A stretch of 64,000 bases of DNA from Desulfotruncus arcticus DSM 17038. Its GTDB lineage: Bacteria > Bacillota > Desulfotomaculia > Desulfotomaculales > Desulfallaceae. Shown piece after piece: positions 34,329 to 43,554 of this stretch. Each line of letters starts with the position of its first letter. Within the stretch, counting starts at the first letter, position 1. The notes under the pieces are model-generated. The model was not told where the DNA came from. It saw nothing but the letters and a program-made list of their open reading frames with translations, and did no database searches. The translations under genes were made by a program, and so were the position numbers. The stretch is taken from NCBI RefSeq assembly GCF_900113335.1, contig NZ_FOOX01000001.1, positions 62,001-126,000 on the forward strand, read 5' to 3'.

Positions 34329-36038
34329 GTGTTAATAGCACTTTATATTCAGGATTTTGGTCTTATTGACAGTGCCGAAATTGAATTTAGTGGCGGGTTA
34401 AATGTTTTAACCGGTGAAACCGGCGCAGGTAAATCGGTTATTCTTGATGCGCTTAAGGCTTCTCTGGGTTTTAGAATTCAATCCGACATGATCAGAACCG
34501 GGCGGGAACGGGCAGTGGTGCAGTCATTGTTTGACATTAACAGCCTTAGCGGTGTCCTGGCCAGACTTGAAGAGTACGGCCTGCAGCCCGATGCCGCCGA
34601 TGACCTTATGCTGGCGCTAAGCAGAGAAATTAACCGTCAGGGCAGAAACATTTGCCGAATTAACGGTCGTATAGTGAATTTAAGTGTATTTAGAGAAATC
34701 GGCGGGCTGCTGGCAGACCTGCACGGGCAGCATGACCAGCAATCATTGCTGCAAAATGACAAACAGGTATTGCTGCTGGACGGGTTTGGCGGGTACGACC
34801 TGGAAGTGCTGGTAAAAGAAACGGCGCGTACCTATCGTGAATGGCAAAATAATATTAAACGTAAGGACGATATTATTGGCGGCAGCCGGGAAAGACAGCA
34901 GCGCAGGGATACGATCAAGTACCAGTTGGAAGAGATCGAGGCGGCCAAACTTGCTGGCGAAGACGAGAATCAATTAAACCGCCGCCGCAATTTGTTGGCC
35001 AATGCTGAAAAGATCGGCTTGCTGACGGAAGGGATATTGAAAAAAATACACAGCGGCGACGGTATGAGCCAGGCTGTGGTTGATTTGCTGGGAAATTCCC
35101 AAACTGAGCTGGAGGAGTTAGTCCGTTATCTGCCGGATACGGCAAGTATCTTCGAAAATATCCAAACAGCACTTTGCCTGGTGGAAGATGCCGCCAGGGA
35201 GCTTTCCTCATACCGCGAAAACATAGAAATGGACCCTCGCGAGCTAAATTACCTGGAGGAAAGGCTCTCGCAAATTGAACGATTGAAAAAGAAATATGGA
35301 GATACCATTGAAGATATTGTACAATACCGCAATTCCTTAGCTGCAGAATTGGAGCAGCTTGATGAACTTGATATTGACGCAACCGGTATTGAAAAACTGG
35401 TTGAGACCAGCCAAAATAGCTATTTTGCAACAGCAAATAAAATGGAAAAGCTCAGAGAGAAAGTTGCGGAAAGATTAAAAAAGGAAGTAGAAGCTGAGTT
35501 GTCTGAACTGGAAATGGCAGGAGTGCAGTTTGATATTGGTTTCTTTCCCGGGGCACCGGGACCAGGTGGTATAAATAAAATTGAATTTATGATTTCGCCC
35601 AACCCCGGCGAACCTCTAAAGCCCCTGGCTAAAATTGCCTCCGGGGGGGAATTGTCCCGGGTGATGCTGGCCTTAAAATCCATTCTGGCCGGCAATGATG
35701 ATCTGGCAACCCTGGTTTTTGATGAGGTTGACGCGGGTATTGGCGGAAGGACACTGCGATCTGTAGCCGAAAAGCTGGACAAATTGGCGCTGAAAAAACA
35801 GGTTTTATGTGTTACGCACTCAGCGGTAATTGCAGCTTATGCTTCAACCCATTATTTAATTGAAAAATTGGTTGGAGATAAAAAAACCACAACAACAATC
35901 AAGCGGTTGGATGATGATGAACGAATCAACGAATTAAGCCGCATGCTTGGTGGAGACAGCACATCCGAAAACCTGATTGAATTCGTCAAGAAAATAAGGA
36001 AAAAGGAGTCAGGAGTCAGGAGCCAGGAGTCAGAATAA
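34329..36038 (+). CDS. recN: DNA repair protein RecN
   Basis: This 569-residue SMC-like protein has Walker A LTGETGAGKSVILDAL, two long coiled coils (about 155-225 and 265-370), signature ASGGELSRVMLALK and Walker B LVFDEVDAGIGG. It acts early at double-strand breaks. The start is GTG. The last dozen residues (ESGVRSQESE) are encoded by a heptad repeat, so the tail is repeat-derived and not part of the conserved protein. Confidence 0.95.
   Translation: MLIALYIQDFGLIDSAEIEFSGGLNVLTGETGAGKSVILDALKASLGFRIQSDMIRTGRERAVVQSLFDINSLSGVLARLEEYGLQPDAADDLMLALSREINRQGRNICRINGRIVNLSVFREIGGLLADLHGQHDQQSLLQNDKQVLLLDGFGGYDLEVLVKETARTYREWQNNIKRKDDIIGGSRERQQRRDTIKYQLEEIEAAKLAGEDENQLNRRRNLLANAEKIGLLTEGILKKIHSGDGMSQAVVDLLGNSQTELEELVRYLPDTASIFENIQTALCLVEDAARELSSYRENIEMDPRELNYLEERLSQIERLKKKYGDTIEDIVQYRNSLAAELEQLDELDIDATGIEKLVETSQNSYFATANKMEKLREKVAERLKKEVEAELSELEMAGVQFDIGFFPGAPGPGGINKIEFMISPNPGEPLKPLAKIASGGELSRVMLALKSILAGNDDLATLVFDEVDAGIGGRTLRSVAEKLDKLALKKQVLCVTHSAVIAAYASTHYLIEKLVGDKKTTTTIKRLDDDERINELSRMLGGDSTSENLIEFVKKIRKKESGVRSQESE
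36003..36036. repeat. Heptad repeat, copy d (left arm only), inside the recN 3' end
   Basis: Tandem heptads AGGAGTC / AGGAGTC / AGGAGCC / AGGAGTC end CAGAAT. No facing right arm is close by; the full copy e lies 160 bases on. It is read in frame as the RecN tail. Confidence 0.75.
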
Positions 36039-36140
36039 TTTTGGAGTACATTTCAAATGGAATGTAATAACCCCCCTGAATACTAAATTAGTAATACTGA
36101 ATATCTGAATAACCAAAAAACTAATTAAATATTTTTGAAG

Positions 36141-36170
36141 GAGCCTTCAAACAAAGGCTCTTTTTCTTTT
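36141..36170 (+). terminator. Rho-independent terminator after recN
   Basis: GAGCCTT / AAGGCTC stem, 6-base loop, then TTTTTCTTTT. The rest of the 388-base recN-spoIVB gap holds repeat copies d and e. Confidence 0.82.
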
Positions 36171-36200
36171 GGAATAAACCTTTAATTTAATCGTTACTAA

Positions 36201-36273
36201 TCAGGAGTCAGAAGTAGCATAAGAGAACGGTTTATCGTCCTTTAATATTCTGACTCCTGAATTCTGACTCCTA
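36201..36273. repeat. Heptad-arm inverted repeat, copy e
   Basis: The left arm is TCAGGAGTCAGAAG, the right arm TTCTGACTCCTGAATTCTGA, and the core GAGAACGGTTTATCGTCC. The core closely matches copy h. Confidence 0.8.
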
Positions 36274-36426
36274 TCCAATCTCCAACTTCTAATATGTTAC
36301 AGGTCCAAAGCGTCCCGCTTCAAACGGGCAAATACCAATGTGCGGCACAACAGGGCGGAATAATTGAATCGCTGCGAGGCCAATTTAACTATAGAAAAAA
36401 ATTTTATAAAAAGGAGGTAGGCCGCC

Positions 36427-37770
36427 CTGAGACGCAGCAATAAAAGCAGCAGCGGATTTCGCTCTATAACAGCATTTATTTTAGTATTTGTTTTTTTTAT
36501 GTGTTTAATGACTGTAAATTCATATTGGCATAATTTATTACCCGCGCGACAGTATATTAAAACCGGTGATAATATTTTTGCCGGCATGGAACTTCCCGGG
36601 ATGATTAAAAAAAATGTCAGTCTGCACATGCATTCCTCTTCAAACCTGCTTTCAATAGGTGGTAATAACTATCAGGATTTAATTATCAAGCCCGGCAGCG
36701 CACTGCCGGTGGCCGCAAAACCGGGCATGCTGGACCTGCAGTTTAAACTTTTTGGCTTGATCCCGATCCACCATATGCTGGTGGATGTTGTTTCTCCGGT
36801 TAAAGTTATACCCGGCGGGCAGTCAATTGGAGTTCTGCTTCATTCTGAAGGTGTTATGGTTGTCGGAGAGGCTGCTATTGACCAAGGCGGCAAAAAGATT
36901 TTTCCCGCCAGGGAGGCAGGTATTTCCGTAGGTGATTTAATATTGAAACTTAATGGTAAAGAAGTGACAGGTGAAAACCAGCTGCAAAATTTAATTGATA
37001 AATGTGGCAGGCAGGGAAAAGATGTTAATTTATTAGTCAAACATGGAAATGAAGTGAAAAACCTCCGGATAAATCCAATATTATGCGACGAAACAGGCCG
37101 TTACCGCGTTGGATTATTTGTCAAAGACAGCGCTGCCGGTGTGGGAACCATAACTTTTTATGATCCCGACAGCCGCGTTTACGGAGCCCTGGGACACATT
37201 ATCACTGATTATAGTGGAAAAAGTATTATTAATCCCCGGGATGGAAAAATTGTTGAAGCTTCAATAAAAGGCCTTCATCCCGGTAAAAAAGGCGAACCCG
37301 GTGAAAAACTGGGGGTTTTTAAAGGTAAGAGTGATATTATTGGCGATATCAGCAAAAACACCAAGTATGGTATCTTTGGTGAACTGGAGAAAGGGCTAAA
37401 AAATCCTATTTACGGCAAGCCGGTTGCTGTTGCACTCACTTATCAGGTTAAACGTGGCCCGGCCCAAATACTTACAGTTCTTGATGATAATAAAATACAA
37501 AGCTTCGATATCGAGATAGCCCAGGTGTTACCTGGCAACCAGAGTAAAGGACTGGTTCTGCAGGTTACCGACCCGGAGCTGATACAACGTACTGGCGGGA
37601 TAATTCAAGGGATGAGCGGAAGCCCGATATTACAGGACGGCAAGCTGGTGGGTGCGGTTACTCATGTTTTTATCAACGATCCGACAAGGGGTTACGGGGT
37701 ATTGGCTGAAAATATGTTAAAAGAAGCAAATTTGATTAACATCGAGCAATTACAAAAGAAAGCTGGATAA
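36427..37770 (+). CDS. spoIVB: SpoIVB serine peptidase
   Basis: This 447-residue forespore protease cleaves SpoIVFA to trigger sigma-K activation. The start is an unusual CTG at 36427: AAGGAGGT lies eight bases upstream, the frame is open, and only this start yields the charged N-terminus plus full membrane helix (SITAFILVFVFFMCLMTV). The first in-frame ATG (36499) would cut the helix off. The PDZ domain is at about 120-190, with GVLLHSEGVMVVGEA before it. The S55 peptidase has GALGHIITDYSG (His, Asp region) and GMSGSPIL (catalytic Ser). spo0A follows, as in Bacillus. Confidence 0.93.
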   Translation: MRRSNKSSSGFRSITAFILVFVFFMCLMTVNSYWHNLLPARQYIKTGDNIFAGMELPGMIKKNVSLHMHSSSNLLSIGGNNYQDLIIKPGSALPVAAKPGMLDLQFKLFGLIPIHHMLVDVVSPVKVIPGGQSIGVLLHSEGVMVVGEAAIDQGGKKIFPAREAGISVGDLILKLNGKEVTGENQLQNLIDKCGRQGKDVNLLVKHGNEVKNLRINPILCDETGRYRVGLFVKDSAAGVGTITFYDPDSRVYGALGHIITDYSGKSIINPRDGKIVEASIKGLHPGKKGEPGEKLGVFKGKSDIIGDISKNTKYGIFGELEKGLKNPIYGKPVAVALTYQVKRGPAQILTVLDDNKIQSFDIEIAQVLPGNQSKGLVLQVTDPELIQRTGGIIQGMSGSPILQDGKLVGAVTHVFINDPTRGYGVLAENMLKEANLINIEQLQKKAG

Positions 37771-37837
37771 ATACTACTTAAACGCTATTTAAGATCAATA
37801 AAAAAGTAAAATATTAACAAAAAAGTTAAAAAACATT

Positions 37838-37864
37838 AAAGGTATTCCCTCCTCTACGTCGAAA
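37838..37864 (+). promoter_or_regulatory. Candidate sigma-H promoter and 0A box before spo0A
   Basis: AAAGGTATT and CGAAA are 13 bases apart, resembling a sigma-H promoter. CGTCGAA (37857-37863) is one mismatch from the Spo0A box TGTCGAA. spo0A is known to be sigma-H driven and self-regulated; the match here is modest. Confidence 0.35.
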
Positions 37865-37911
37865 AGTAGTAATATAGAAAAAGATATAACTCTTAGGAGG
37901 CGGGAATTTTC

Positions 37912-38676
37912 ATGAGAAAGGCTATTAAAATATTAATTGCAGATGACAACAAAGATTTTTGCGAATTATTGAAAGAATTTCTGCAGCAACAAGAAGATTT
38001 TGAATTAACGGGTATTGCTTTTAACGGCATGGAGGCACTGGAATTAATCAAAGAGAAGTCTCCCGATGTTCTGGTTCTCGATGTAATCATGCCCCACCTG
38101 GATGGTATAGGAGTTTTAGAAAAACTTAGTGAAGCCACCAGGGAAAAACCAAAAGTTATCATGCTCACTGCATTTGGCCAGGAAAGTATAACCCAGCGCG
38201 CTGTAGAACTGGGAGCTGACTACTATATATTAAAGCCATTTGATTTTACCGTATTGGCTAACAGGATTCGTCAGCTGGCCGGTGGTTTAAGAGTTTCACA
38301 ATATATTTCAGTGTCAAAACCTAAAAATCTAGACGTTTCAGTTACAAATATCATACATGAAATGGGAGTGCCGGCTCATATTAAGGGCTATCACTATCTT
38401 AGAGATTCTATATTAAAAGTTATTGAAGATGTTAATCTGCTTGGCGCCGTAACCAAGGAACTCTACCCCATGATAGCTCATAAATATCAGACAACCCCCA
38501 GCCGGGTTGAAAGGGCCATCAGACACGCTATTGAACTGGCCTGGGACCGCGGCAATGTTGAAATGATGACCAAGTTTTTTGGCTACACCATCAACCTCGA
38601 ACGCGGCAAGCCCACCAATTCCGAGTTCATCGCCATGGTGGCGGACAAGCTCAGGATTGAAGCTAAAGTAAGTTAA
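37912..38676 (+). CDS. spo0A: Sporulation master regulator Spo0A
   Basis: This 254-residue response regulator has a receiver domain with acidic pocket ADDN, phospho-Asp in [13 protein letters not shown], Thr in MLTAFG and Lys in LKPFD. The Spo0A C-terminal domain has [19 protein letters not shown] and the recognition helix [21 protein letters not shown]. It commits the cell to sporulation when phosphorylated. The ribosome site is AGGAGGCGGG. A terminator follows. Confidence 0.97.
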   Translation: MRKAIKILIADDNKDFCELLKEFLQQQEDFELTGIAFNGMEALELIKEKSPDVLVLDVIMPHLDGIGVLEKLSEATREKPKVIMLTAFGQESITQRAVELGADYYILKPFDFTVLANRIRQLAGGLRVSQYISVSKPKNLDVSVTNIIHEMGVPAHIKGYHYLRDSILKVIEDVNLLGAVTKELYPMIAHKYQTTPSRVERAIRHAIELAWDRGNVEMMTKFFGYTINLERGKPTNSEFIAMVADKLRIEAKVS

Positions 38677-38747
38677 ATGTTGGGCCTGACCCTGTACACA
38701 TTACCAAAATGTAATCGGTAACTGGGACCACGCACATAAAAGGGAAA

Positions 38748-38788
38748 AAAAGGCAGGACCGGATTTTACCTTCCGGAACTGCCTTTTT
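38748..38788 (+). terminator. Rho-independent terminator after spo0A
   Basis: AAGGCAG / CTGCCTT outer stem plus inner CCGGA / TCCGG, then TTTTTCATTTTG. Confidence 0.82.
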
Positions 38789-38932
38789 CATTTTGTTAGC
38801 ATATATTAGAGGAACTTACCTGATTAATTTAATGGGGTTTTTGTGCATTTATATAATAAAATCCGACTCATAAATAAACTTGACGGCAACAAGCAAAAAC
38901 TGTAAAATAACTAAGTTAAGGGCGGTGATATT

Positions 38933-40057
38933 TTGAAACATATCAAGGGTATAGCCCGTTTAGATAAAAAAACCAAAAACCTGGTTAAAAGATTAAACCC
39001 GGGAGACATAGCCATCATTGATCACGCCGACTTGGATGAGGTTGCGGTAAATTCTCTGCTGGATGCACGGGTTAAAGCCGTTATCAATGTTGCCCATTCG
39101 ATGAGTAAAGCATATCCCAATAGCGGTCCACTGTTACTGGTTAAAGCAGGAATTAAGCTGATAGACTGCCCCGGGGCCGATCTGTTTCAAAAGGTAACCG
39201 AGGGTGTAGAATTAGAGCTCAGGTATGGACAAGTTTTTGGGGCGGGAAAAATTTTAGCCACGGGCCGTGAATTGGACGAGGGTTATATTCAGGAAAGAAT
39301 GGAAGCAGCCAGATCTAATTTGGAGGATGTGCTGTCAGGCTTTGTGCAAAACACCATGGATTATGCCAAAAATGAAATCGGCCTGATTTGCGGCCAGTAC
39401 AAAGCGCCCGAAATTAAAACTGTTTTCAAAAGAAAACACGCGCTAATTGTAGTACGGGGAAAAAATTACAAAGAAGATTTAAAAGCAATAAAATCATATA
39501 TTGATGATGTCAAACCGGTATTAATAGGAGTGGACGGTGGCGCTGACGCCCTGACAGAGTTTGGCCTGCAGCCCGATATAATCGTGGGGGATATGGACAG
39601 CGTAAGCGATAAAATGCTCCTCAGTGGTGCAGAGCTGGTTGTACATGCTTACCCCGATGGCAGGGCTCCCGGGATGGCCAGGCTAAATGAGCTTGGCTTG
39701 ACAGCGGCGAGTTACGCTGCGCCCGGTACCAGTGAAGATATTGCCATGCTCCTGGCATACGATAATGAGGCTGAACTAATTGTAGCTGTAGGCACTCATT
39801 CCAACATGATCGACTTTCTGGAAAAAGGGCGCAAGGGTATGTCCAGTACCTTTCTGGTTAGGGCTAAAGTTGGTTCAATCCTGGTGGACGCCAAAGGGGT
39901 CAGCAGACTTTACAAAAGCAAACCCCAGGCCAAACACCTGGCACCAATTTTTGCCGCGGCGCTGGTGCCGGTAGCAGCTATTGCGGTTATTGCCCCGGCT
40001 ACCAGAGAGCTGCTGCGCTTACTGTACATACAATTTAAACTGCTGGTTGGCATTTAA
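38933..40057 (+). CDS. steA: SteA-like protein (thiamin-pyrophosphokinase-like fold, membrane-anchored)
   Basis: The protein has 374 residues. The N-terminal part (DIAIIDHADLDEVAVNSLLDARVKAVINVAHSM) and central IGVDGGADALTEFGLQPDIIVGDMDSVSD look like a thiamin pyrophosphokinase catalytic fold; a C-terminal membrane helix follows (about 335-365). In corynebacteria SteA and SteB act at the cytokinetic ring and cell envelope. The next gene encodes the SteB/MctB-type partner. The start is TTG after GGCGGTGAT. The function in Firmicutes is unproven. Confidence 0.8.
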   Translation: MKHIKGIARLDKKTKNLVKRLNPGDIAIIDHADLDEVAVNSLLDARVKAVINVAHSMSKAYPNSGPLLLVKAGIKLIDCPGADLFQKVTEGVELELRYGQVFGAGKILATGRELDEGYIQERMEAARSNLEDVLSGFVQNTMDYAKNEIGLICGQYKAPEIKTVFKRKHALIVVRGKNYKEDLKAIKSYIDDVKPVLIGVDGGADALTEFGLQPDIIVGDMDSVSDKMLLSGAELVVHAYPDGRAPGMARLNELGLTAASYAAPGTSEDIAMLLAYDNEAELIVAVGTHSNMIDFLEKGRKGMSSTFLVRAKVGSILVDAKGVSRLYKSKPQAKHLAPIFAAALVPVAAIAVIAPATRELLRLLYIQFKLLVGI

Positions 40058-40065
40058 GGTGGGAC

Positions 40066-40953
40066 ATGATGATAGTAGATTATAAATATCACATAGCGTC
40101 TCTTGTGGCTGTATTTTTAGCCCTGGGCATAGGGATCTTAATTGGCAGTACGCTGCTTGGGAATACTACGCTGGTTGAATCTCAAAAACAGGTTACCAAC
40201 AATCTGGAAAGCCAGTTGGAGGCACTTAGAAAGACCAATGAGGATGTTACCGCCCGGTCTAATGCCTTGCAACTGGATGCCAACATCAACAAACAGTATG
40301 AAGATCAGACACTGCCATTGCTGGTAGATGGCAGACTGGCTGATAAAACCTTTGCCGTAATTGAGTTGAATGGCTCCGGTTTTCCCCCTGAAATTACCGA
40401 GGTTATTGAAGATGCAGGGGGAACGGTCAGTTCAGTTACTTCGATTAATGATTTTTACGATGAGCCAAAAGCTCTTAATGTTCTGCGTGAAGAATTGGAG
40501 CTTTGGCCCGACCTGAGTGATGATGAGTACCTCGGTAAACTTGGTACGGAAATTGCGGTAGGGGTCATTGACGGAGAAAAAGATTCTATTGTAAATAGTC
40601 TTGTTGATAAAAAGATTTTGCAGTTCACCGGAGAATTTGGTATACCGGTTGACGGTGTCATTATTATTGGCGGAGGCTATAAGCCTGAAGCGCGCAATAT
40701 GCAGATTGACTTAGCTTTAATTGATTACTTTAAAGAATTAAACATTCAGGTTGTTGGCGTTGAAGAAACGGATGTTTCGTTCTCTTTAATGAAAGAATAC
40801 CAGCGCAAGCATATTAGTACGATAGACGATATCGACAGCGCGCCTGGCCGGTTGGCGATGGTGTTAGTCCTTGGCGGGCAGCCGGGTAATTATGGTATTA
40901 AGCCAACTGCCCAAAAGCTTTTACCTGATATGCAAAAACAGGAGGTAAAGTGA
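40066..40953 (+). CDS. Copper transporter/MctB family protein (SteB-like)
   Basis: The protein has 295 residues. The N-terminal membrane helix follows the family signature DYKYHIASLVAVFLALGIGILIG, then a coiled coil (about 40-75) and an extracytoplasmic alpha/beta domain. The family name (MctB, copper transport) comes from mycobacteria, but the pairing with SteA suggests an envelope role. It lies 8 bases after steA, and its ribosome-site-rich 3' end leads into the glycosyltransferase gene. Confidence 0.82.
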   Translation: MMIVDYKYHIASLVAVFLALGIGILIGSTLLGNTTLVESQKQVTNNLESQLEALRKTNEDVTARSNALQLDANINKQYEDQTLPLLVDGRLADKTFAVIELNGSGFPPEITEVIEDAGGTVSSVTSINDFYDEPKALNVLREELELWPDLSDDEYLGKLGTEIAVGVIDGEKDSIVNSLVDKKILQFTGEFGIPVDGVIIIGGGYKPEARNMQIDLALIDYFKELNIQVVGVEETDVSFSLMKEYQRKHISTIDDIDSAPGRLAMVLVLGGQPGNYGIKPTAQKLLPDMQKQEVK

Positions 40954-40954
40954 T

Positions 40955-41641
40955 TTGACCAGAGTAACGGCGATTATTCCGGCGTATAACGAGGCGAGGT
41001 ATATAACTGATACGGTGGCCTCGCTTGCGTCAATACCGGAAATTAACGAGATTATTGTTGTTAATGACTGTTCCGGCGACGGAACTGCTGATCTAGCTGC
41101 GGCGGCGGGAGCCAGGGTTATCAGCCTTGAGCGCAATATGGGCAAAGGCGCGGCGCTGAATAAAGGCGTGGCAGCGGCAGCGGCTGACATTTATCTGATA
41201 CTGGATGGGGATTTAGGCACTTCCGCCCGGGAGGCCGGCCGACTTCTTCGGCCTGTGCTGTCAGGACGGGCCGATATGACCGTGGCCCAGTTTCCACCGG
41301 CGCTTCGCAAGGGTGGCTTTGGTTTGGTCAAGGGCTTGGCCCGTCTGGGTATTAAATTAAATACCGGGCTGGAAATGAAAAGCCCTCTTTCCGGGCAGCG
41401 CGCCATGACCCGTAAGGTGCTGGAAAGGGTTATTCCCTTTGCGTCGGGTTACGGTGTAGAAGTCGGTTTAACTATTCGAACTGCCAGAGCCGGTTTTCGG
41501 GTCCTGGAGGTTCCCTGCGCCATGACGCATGCCGAAACGGGGCGTGACTTAAAGGGATTTATACACCGGGGAAGGCAGTTCTGGCACATCATCCTTGTTT
41601 TAGCCAGGATCATGTCTTTTAAGAAGCCTGTATTGAGGTGA
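40955..41641 (+). CDS. Family 2 glycosyltransferase
   Basis: The protein has 228 residues. The GT-A fold has VTAIIPAYNEARYITDTVASL, VVNDCSGDGTADLA and metal-binding LDGDLG, with acceptor-site SGQRAMTRKVLE. It is related to dolichol-phosphate-mannose-synthase-like enzymes that load a sugar onto a polyprenyl phosphate, but lacks a membrane domain. The TTG start overlaps the upstream stop region and is preceded by AGGAGGTAAAG. The sugar is unknown. Confidence 0.85.
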   Translation: MTRVTAIIPAYNEARYITDTVASLASIPEINEIIVVNDCSGDGTADLAAAAGARVISLERNMGKGAALNKGVAAAAADIYLILDGDLGTSAREAGRLLRPVLSGRADMTVAQFPPALRKGGFGLVKGLARLGIKLNTGLEMKSPLSGQRAMTRKVLERVIPFASGYGVEVGLTIRTARAGFRVLEVPCAMTHAETGRDLKGFIHRGRQFWHIILVLARIMSFKKPVLR

Positions 41642-41645
41642 AATT

Positions 41646-42512
41646 GTGAACTGGCTATTGGAGACACTTTCTTTGCCGGCGGGGCTATTGATATCTTTCT
41701 GTGTTACTTACGCCATCAGGGAAAAGTTACTGCGCATGATCACAGCGGCCGGTTTTGTCCGCCCTAATTACCGGGGCGAAGCAATACCACTTGGCGCGGG
41801 TATTATTTTTTTTGTTTCTGCGCTAATTACAGTAACGCTGTTGATTGTATTTTGGCCTCAAAACCTGCGCAGCCTGGCCCTGGTTTTTTTATTTTCTATT
41901 GGCGGAGCAACTTGCCTTGGCCTGATTGACGATTTTTGGGGAACCAGGGACGCAACCGGTTTGCTCGGCCACTTCAAAGCACTATTGTCCGGACGGCTGA
42001 CTACGGGCGCTGTTAAAGCCATTGGCGGCGGTTTAATTGCGATTATTGTTGCAGTTCAGCTATATCCGGGTAATTGGCTTAGGATCATAGACAGTTCATT
42101 AATCATTGCTCTTTCGATTAATCTGGTAAATTTATTTGATTTGCGTCCCGGTCGGGCGGGCAAAATATTTATTTTGGCCTGTATTGTTATCATGCCGCCG
42201 GCATTGGGTAGGCCGGAGGCTGTAATGGCGGCGATTATTCTGGGCAGTGTACTGGCTTACCTGGGGGCGGACCTTAAAGCGAGGGCCATGATGGGAGACG
42301 CCGGGTCCAATACTCTGGGTATGGTTGTAGGCGTTACTGCCGCAGCAGTATTGGATGGCTATTTTAGAATCTTGTACCTGGCAGTGCTTGTTTTAATCCA
42401 CATTATTACCGAAAGATATTCCTTAACCAGCATTATCTCAGGAAACGTGTTTCTCAACTACCTGGACATGCTGGGACGGGAGAAGGATTCGGGAAACAGA
42501 TGTCGAAATTAA
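41646..42512 (+). CDS. MraY/WecA-like polyprenyl-phosphate phospho-sugar transferase (GT4)
   Basis: This 288-residue membrane protein has about nine helices. Active-site blocks: CLGLIDDFWG, NLVNLFDLRPGRAGK and MMGDAGSNTLG, the Asp-rich set of the MraY/WecA/TagO family. Such enzymes attach a phospho-sugar to undecaprenyl phosphate. The start is GTG. It lies between GT2 and a P-loop gene, all overlapping or within a few bases, so an envelope glycan pathway is likely. Confidence 0.82.
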   Translation: MNWLLETLSLPAGLLISFCVTYAIREKLLRMITAAGFVRPNYRGEAIPLGAGIIFFVSALITVTLLIVFWPQNLRSLALVFLFSIGGATCLGLIDDFWGTRDATGLLGHFKALLSGRLTTGAVKAIGGGLIAIIVAVQLYPGNWLRIIDSSLIIALSINLVNLFDLRPGRAGKIFILACIVIMPPALGRPEAVMAAIILGSVLAYLGADLKARAMMGDAGSNTLGMVVGVTAAAVLDGYFRILYLAVLVLIHIITERYSLTSIISGNVFLNYLDMLGREKDSGNRCRN

Positions 42513-43201
42513 GAGATATGCGCAGATTAAAAGAAAAAATTACCATTTTTGTTGGCAACATAGGCAGCGGGAAGACTGAGCTGGCCATTAATTATGCCCT
42601 GCGGCTTAAAGAAGAGCATGACCGGGTGGGCATAGTCGACCTTGATATAGTAAACCCCTATTTTAGGACCAGAGTGTTCAGGGATTACCTGGAGCAAAAC
42701 GGCCTTAAAGTAGTGGCCCCGGCGGGTGAACTGGCGGGTGCCGATGTTCCGGCCCTGCCGTCTGCGATACTGGGTATCCTGGAGGATGAGGGGATCAAGG
42801 GTGTTTTAGATGTGGGTGGCGATGAGATTGGCGCCACCGCACTGGGAAGGTTTAAACCCTACCTCCCTAACGGTTCTTATGAGATGCTTTTTGTGGTAAA
42901 TACCTGCCGTCCATTCACCAGGACTGTGGAAGGCATTATGCAAGTGCTGAAATCGGTGGAAAAGGCCTCGCGCCTGGAAGCCACCGGCTTGGTCAGCAAT
43001 ACTAACCTGGGATCAGGCACTGACATTGCCACAATCGAGGCAGGCCATAGCATTGTGACAGAGGCTGCAAGCAGGCTTAACGTGCCTGTTGCTTTTATGG
43101 CTGTTAGAAATGAGCTCGCAGCAGAATTGGCCCAAAGGTTGCCCCGGGAAAATTTATTCCCTCTTAAATTGCATGTACTGCCCCCATGGCTGCGGGGATA
43201 G
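42500..43201 (+). CDS. P-loop nucleotide-binding protein of unknown role
   Basis: The protein has 233 residues. Walker A is VGNIGSGKTELAINYAL, followed by VDLDIVNPYFRTRVFRDYL and a DVGGDEIGATALG block, a MinD/CobB/ArsA-like organisation. No transmembrane helix. It overlaps the GT4 gene by 13 bases and precedes korDABC with a repeat in between, so it could belong to either group. I cannot assign a substrate. Confidence 0.7.
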   Translation: MSKLRDMRRLKEKITIFVGNIGSGKTELAINYALRLKEEHDRVGIVDLDIVNPYFRTRVFRDYLEQNGLKVVAPAGELAGADVPALPSAILGILEDEGIKGVLDVGGDEIGATALGRFKPYLPNGSYEMLFVVNTCRPFTRTVEGIMQVLKSVEKASRLEATGLVSNTNLGSGTDIATIEAGHSIVTEAASRLNVPVAFMAVRNELAAELAQRLPRENLFPLKLHVLPPWLRG

Positions 43202-43211
43202 ATCAATTTTT

Positions 43212-43303
43212 AGGAGTCAGAATTCAGAAGTCAGTAGTCAGAATAAAAAATCGACTTAGGGGATTGGTGAATTCTGACTCCTGACTTCTGACTTCTGTAT
43301 ACT
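43212..43303. repeat. Heptad-arm inverted repeat, copy f
   Basis: The left arm is AGGAGTCAGAATTCAGAAGT, the right arm GAATTCTGACTCCTGACTTC, and the core an AT-rich TCGACTTAGGGGATTGG. It lies between the P-loop gene and korD. Confidence 0.8.
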
Positions 43304-43326
43304 TTATATAATAAGGAGGAATTGCC

Positions 43327-43554
43327 TTGGCGCGAGCGCAAGTTACTTTCCGCGAAGATCGTTGCAAGGGGTGTAAATTATGTGCTTCAGTTTGTCCCAA
43401 GCAAATTATCAAAATGGCGGATCACATTAATGTGATGGGATTTCACCCGGCGATCGTAGAAGATCAGGAGAAATGTACCGGCTGCGCACTGTGTGCGATC
43501 ATGTGCCCGGACCTGGTTATCGAAGTGGCAAGGGAGGAAAAAAAAGTTGGCTAA
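43327..43554 (+). CDS. korD: 2-oxoacid:ferredoxin oxidoreductase, ferredoxin-like delta subunit
   Basis: This 75-residue protein has two [4Fe-4S] motifs (CKGCKLCASVCP and CTGCALCAIMCP). It passes electrons from the catalytic subunits to ferredoxin. The start is TTG after AAGGAGGAA. It overlaps korA by eight bases and heads the korDABC operon. Confidence 0.92.
   Translation: MARAQVTFREDRCKGCKLCASVCPKQIIKMADHINVMGFHPAIVEDQEKCTGCALCAIMCPDLVIEVAREEKKVG

Noticed and set aside
36003-36273. Heptad arrays as a CRISPR array
   Set aside because: Units are 7 bp without spacers, arms are inverted, and no cas gene is present.
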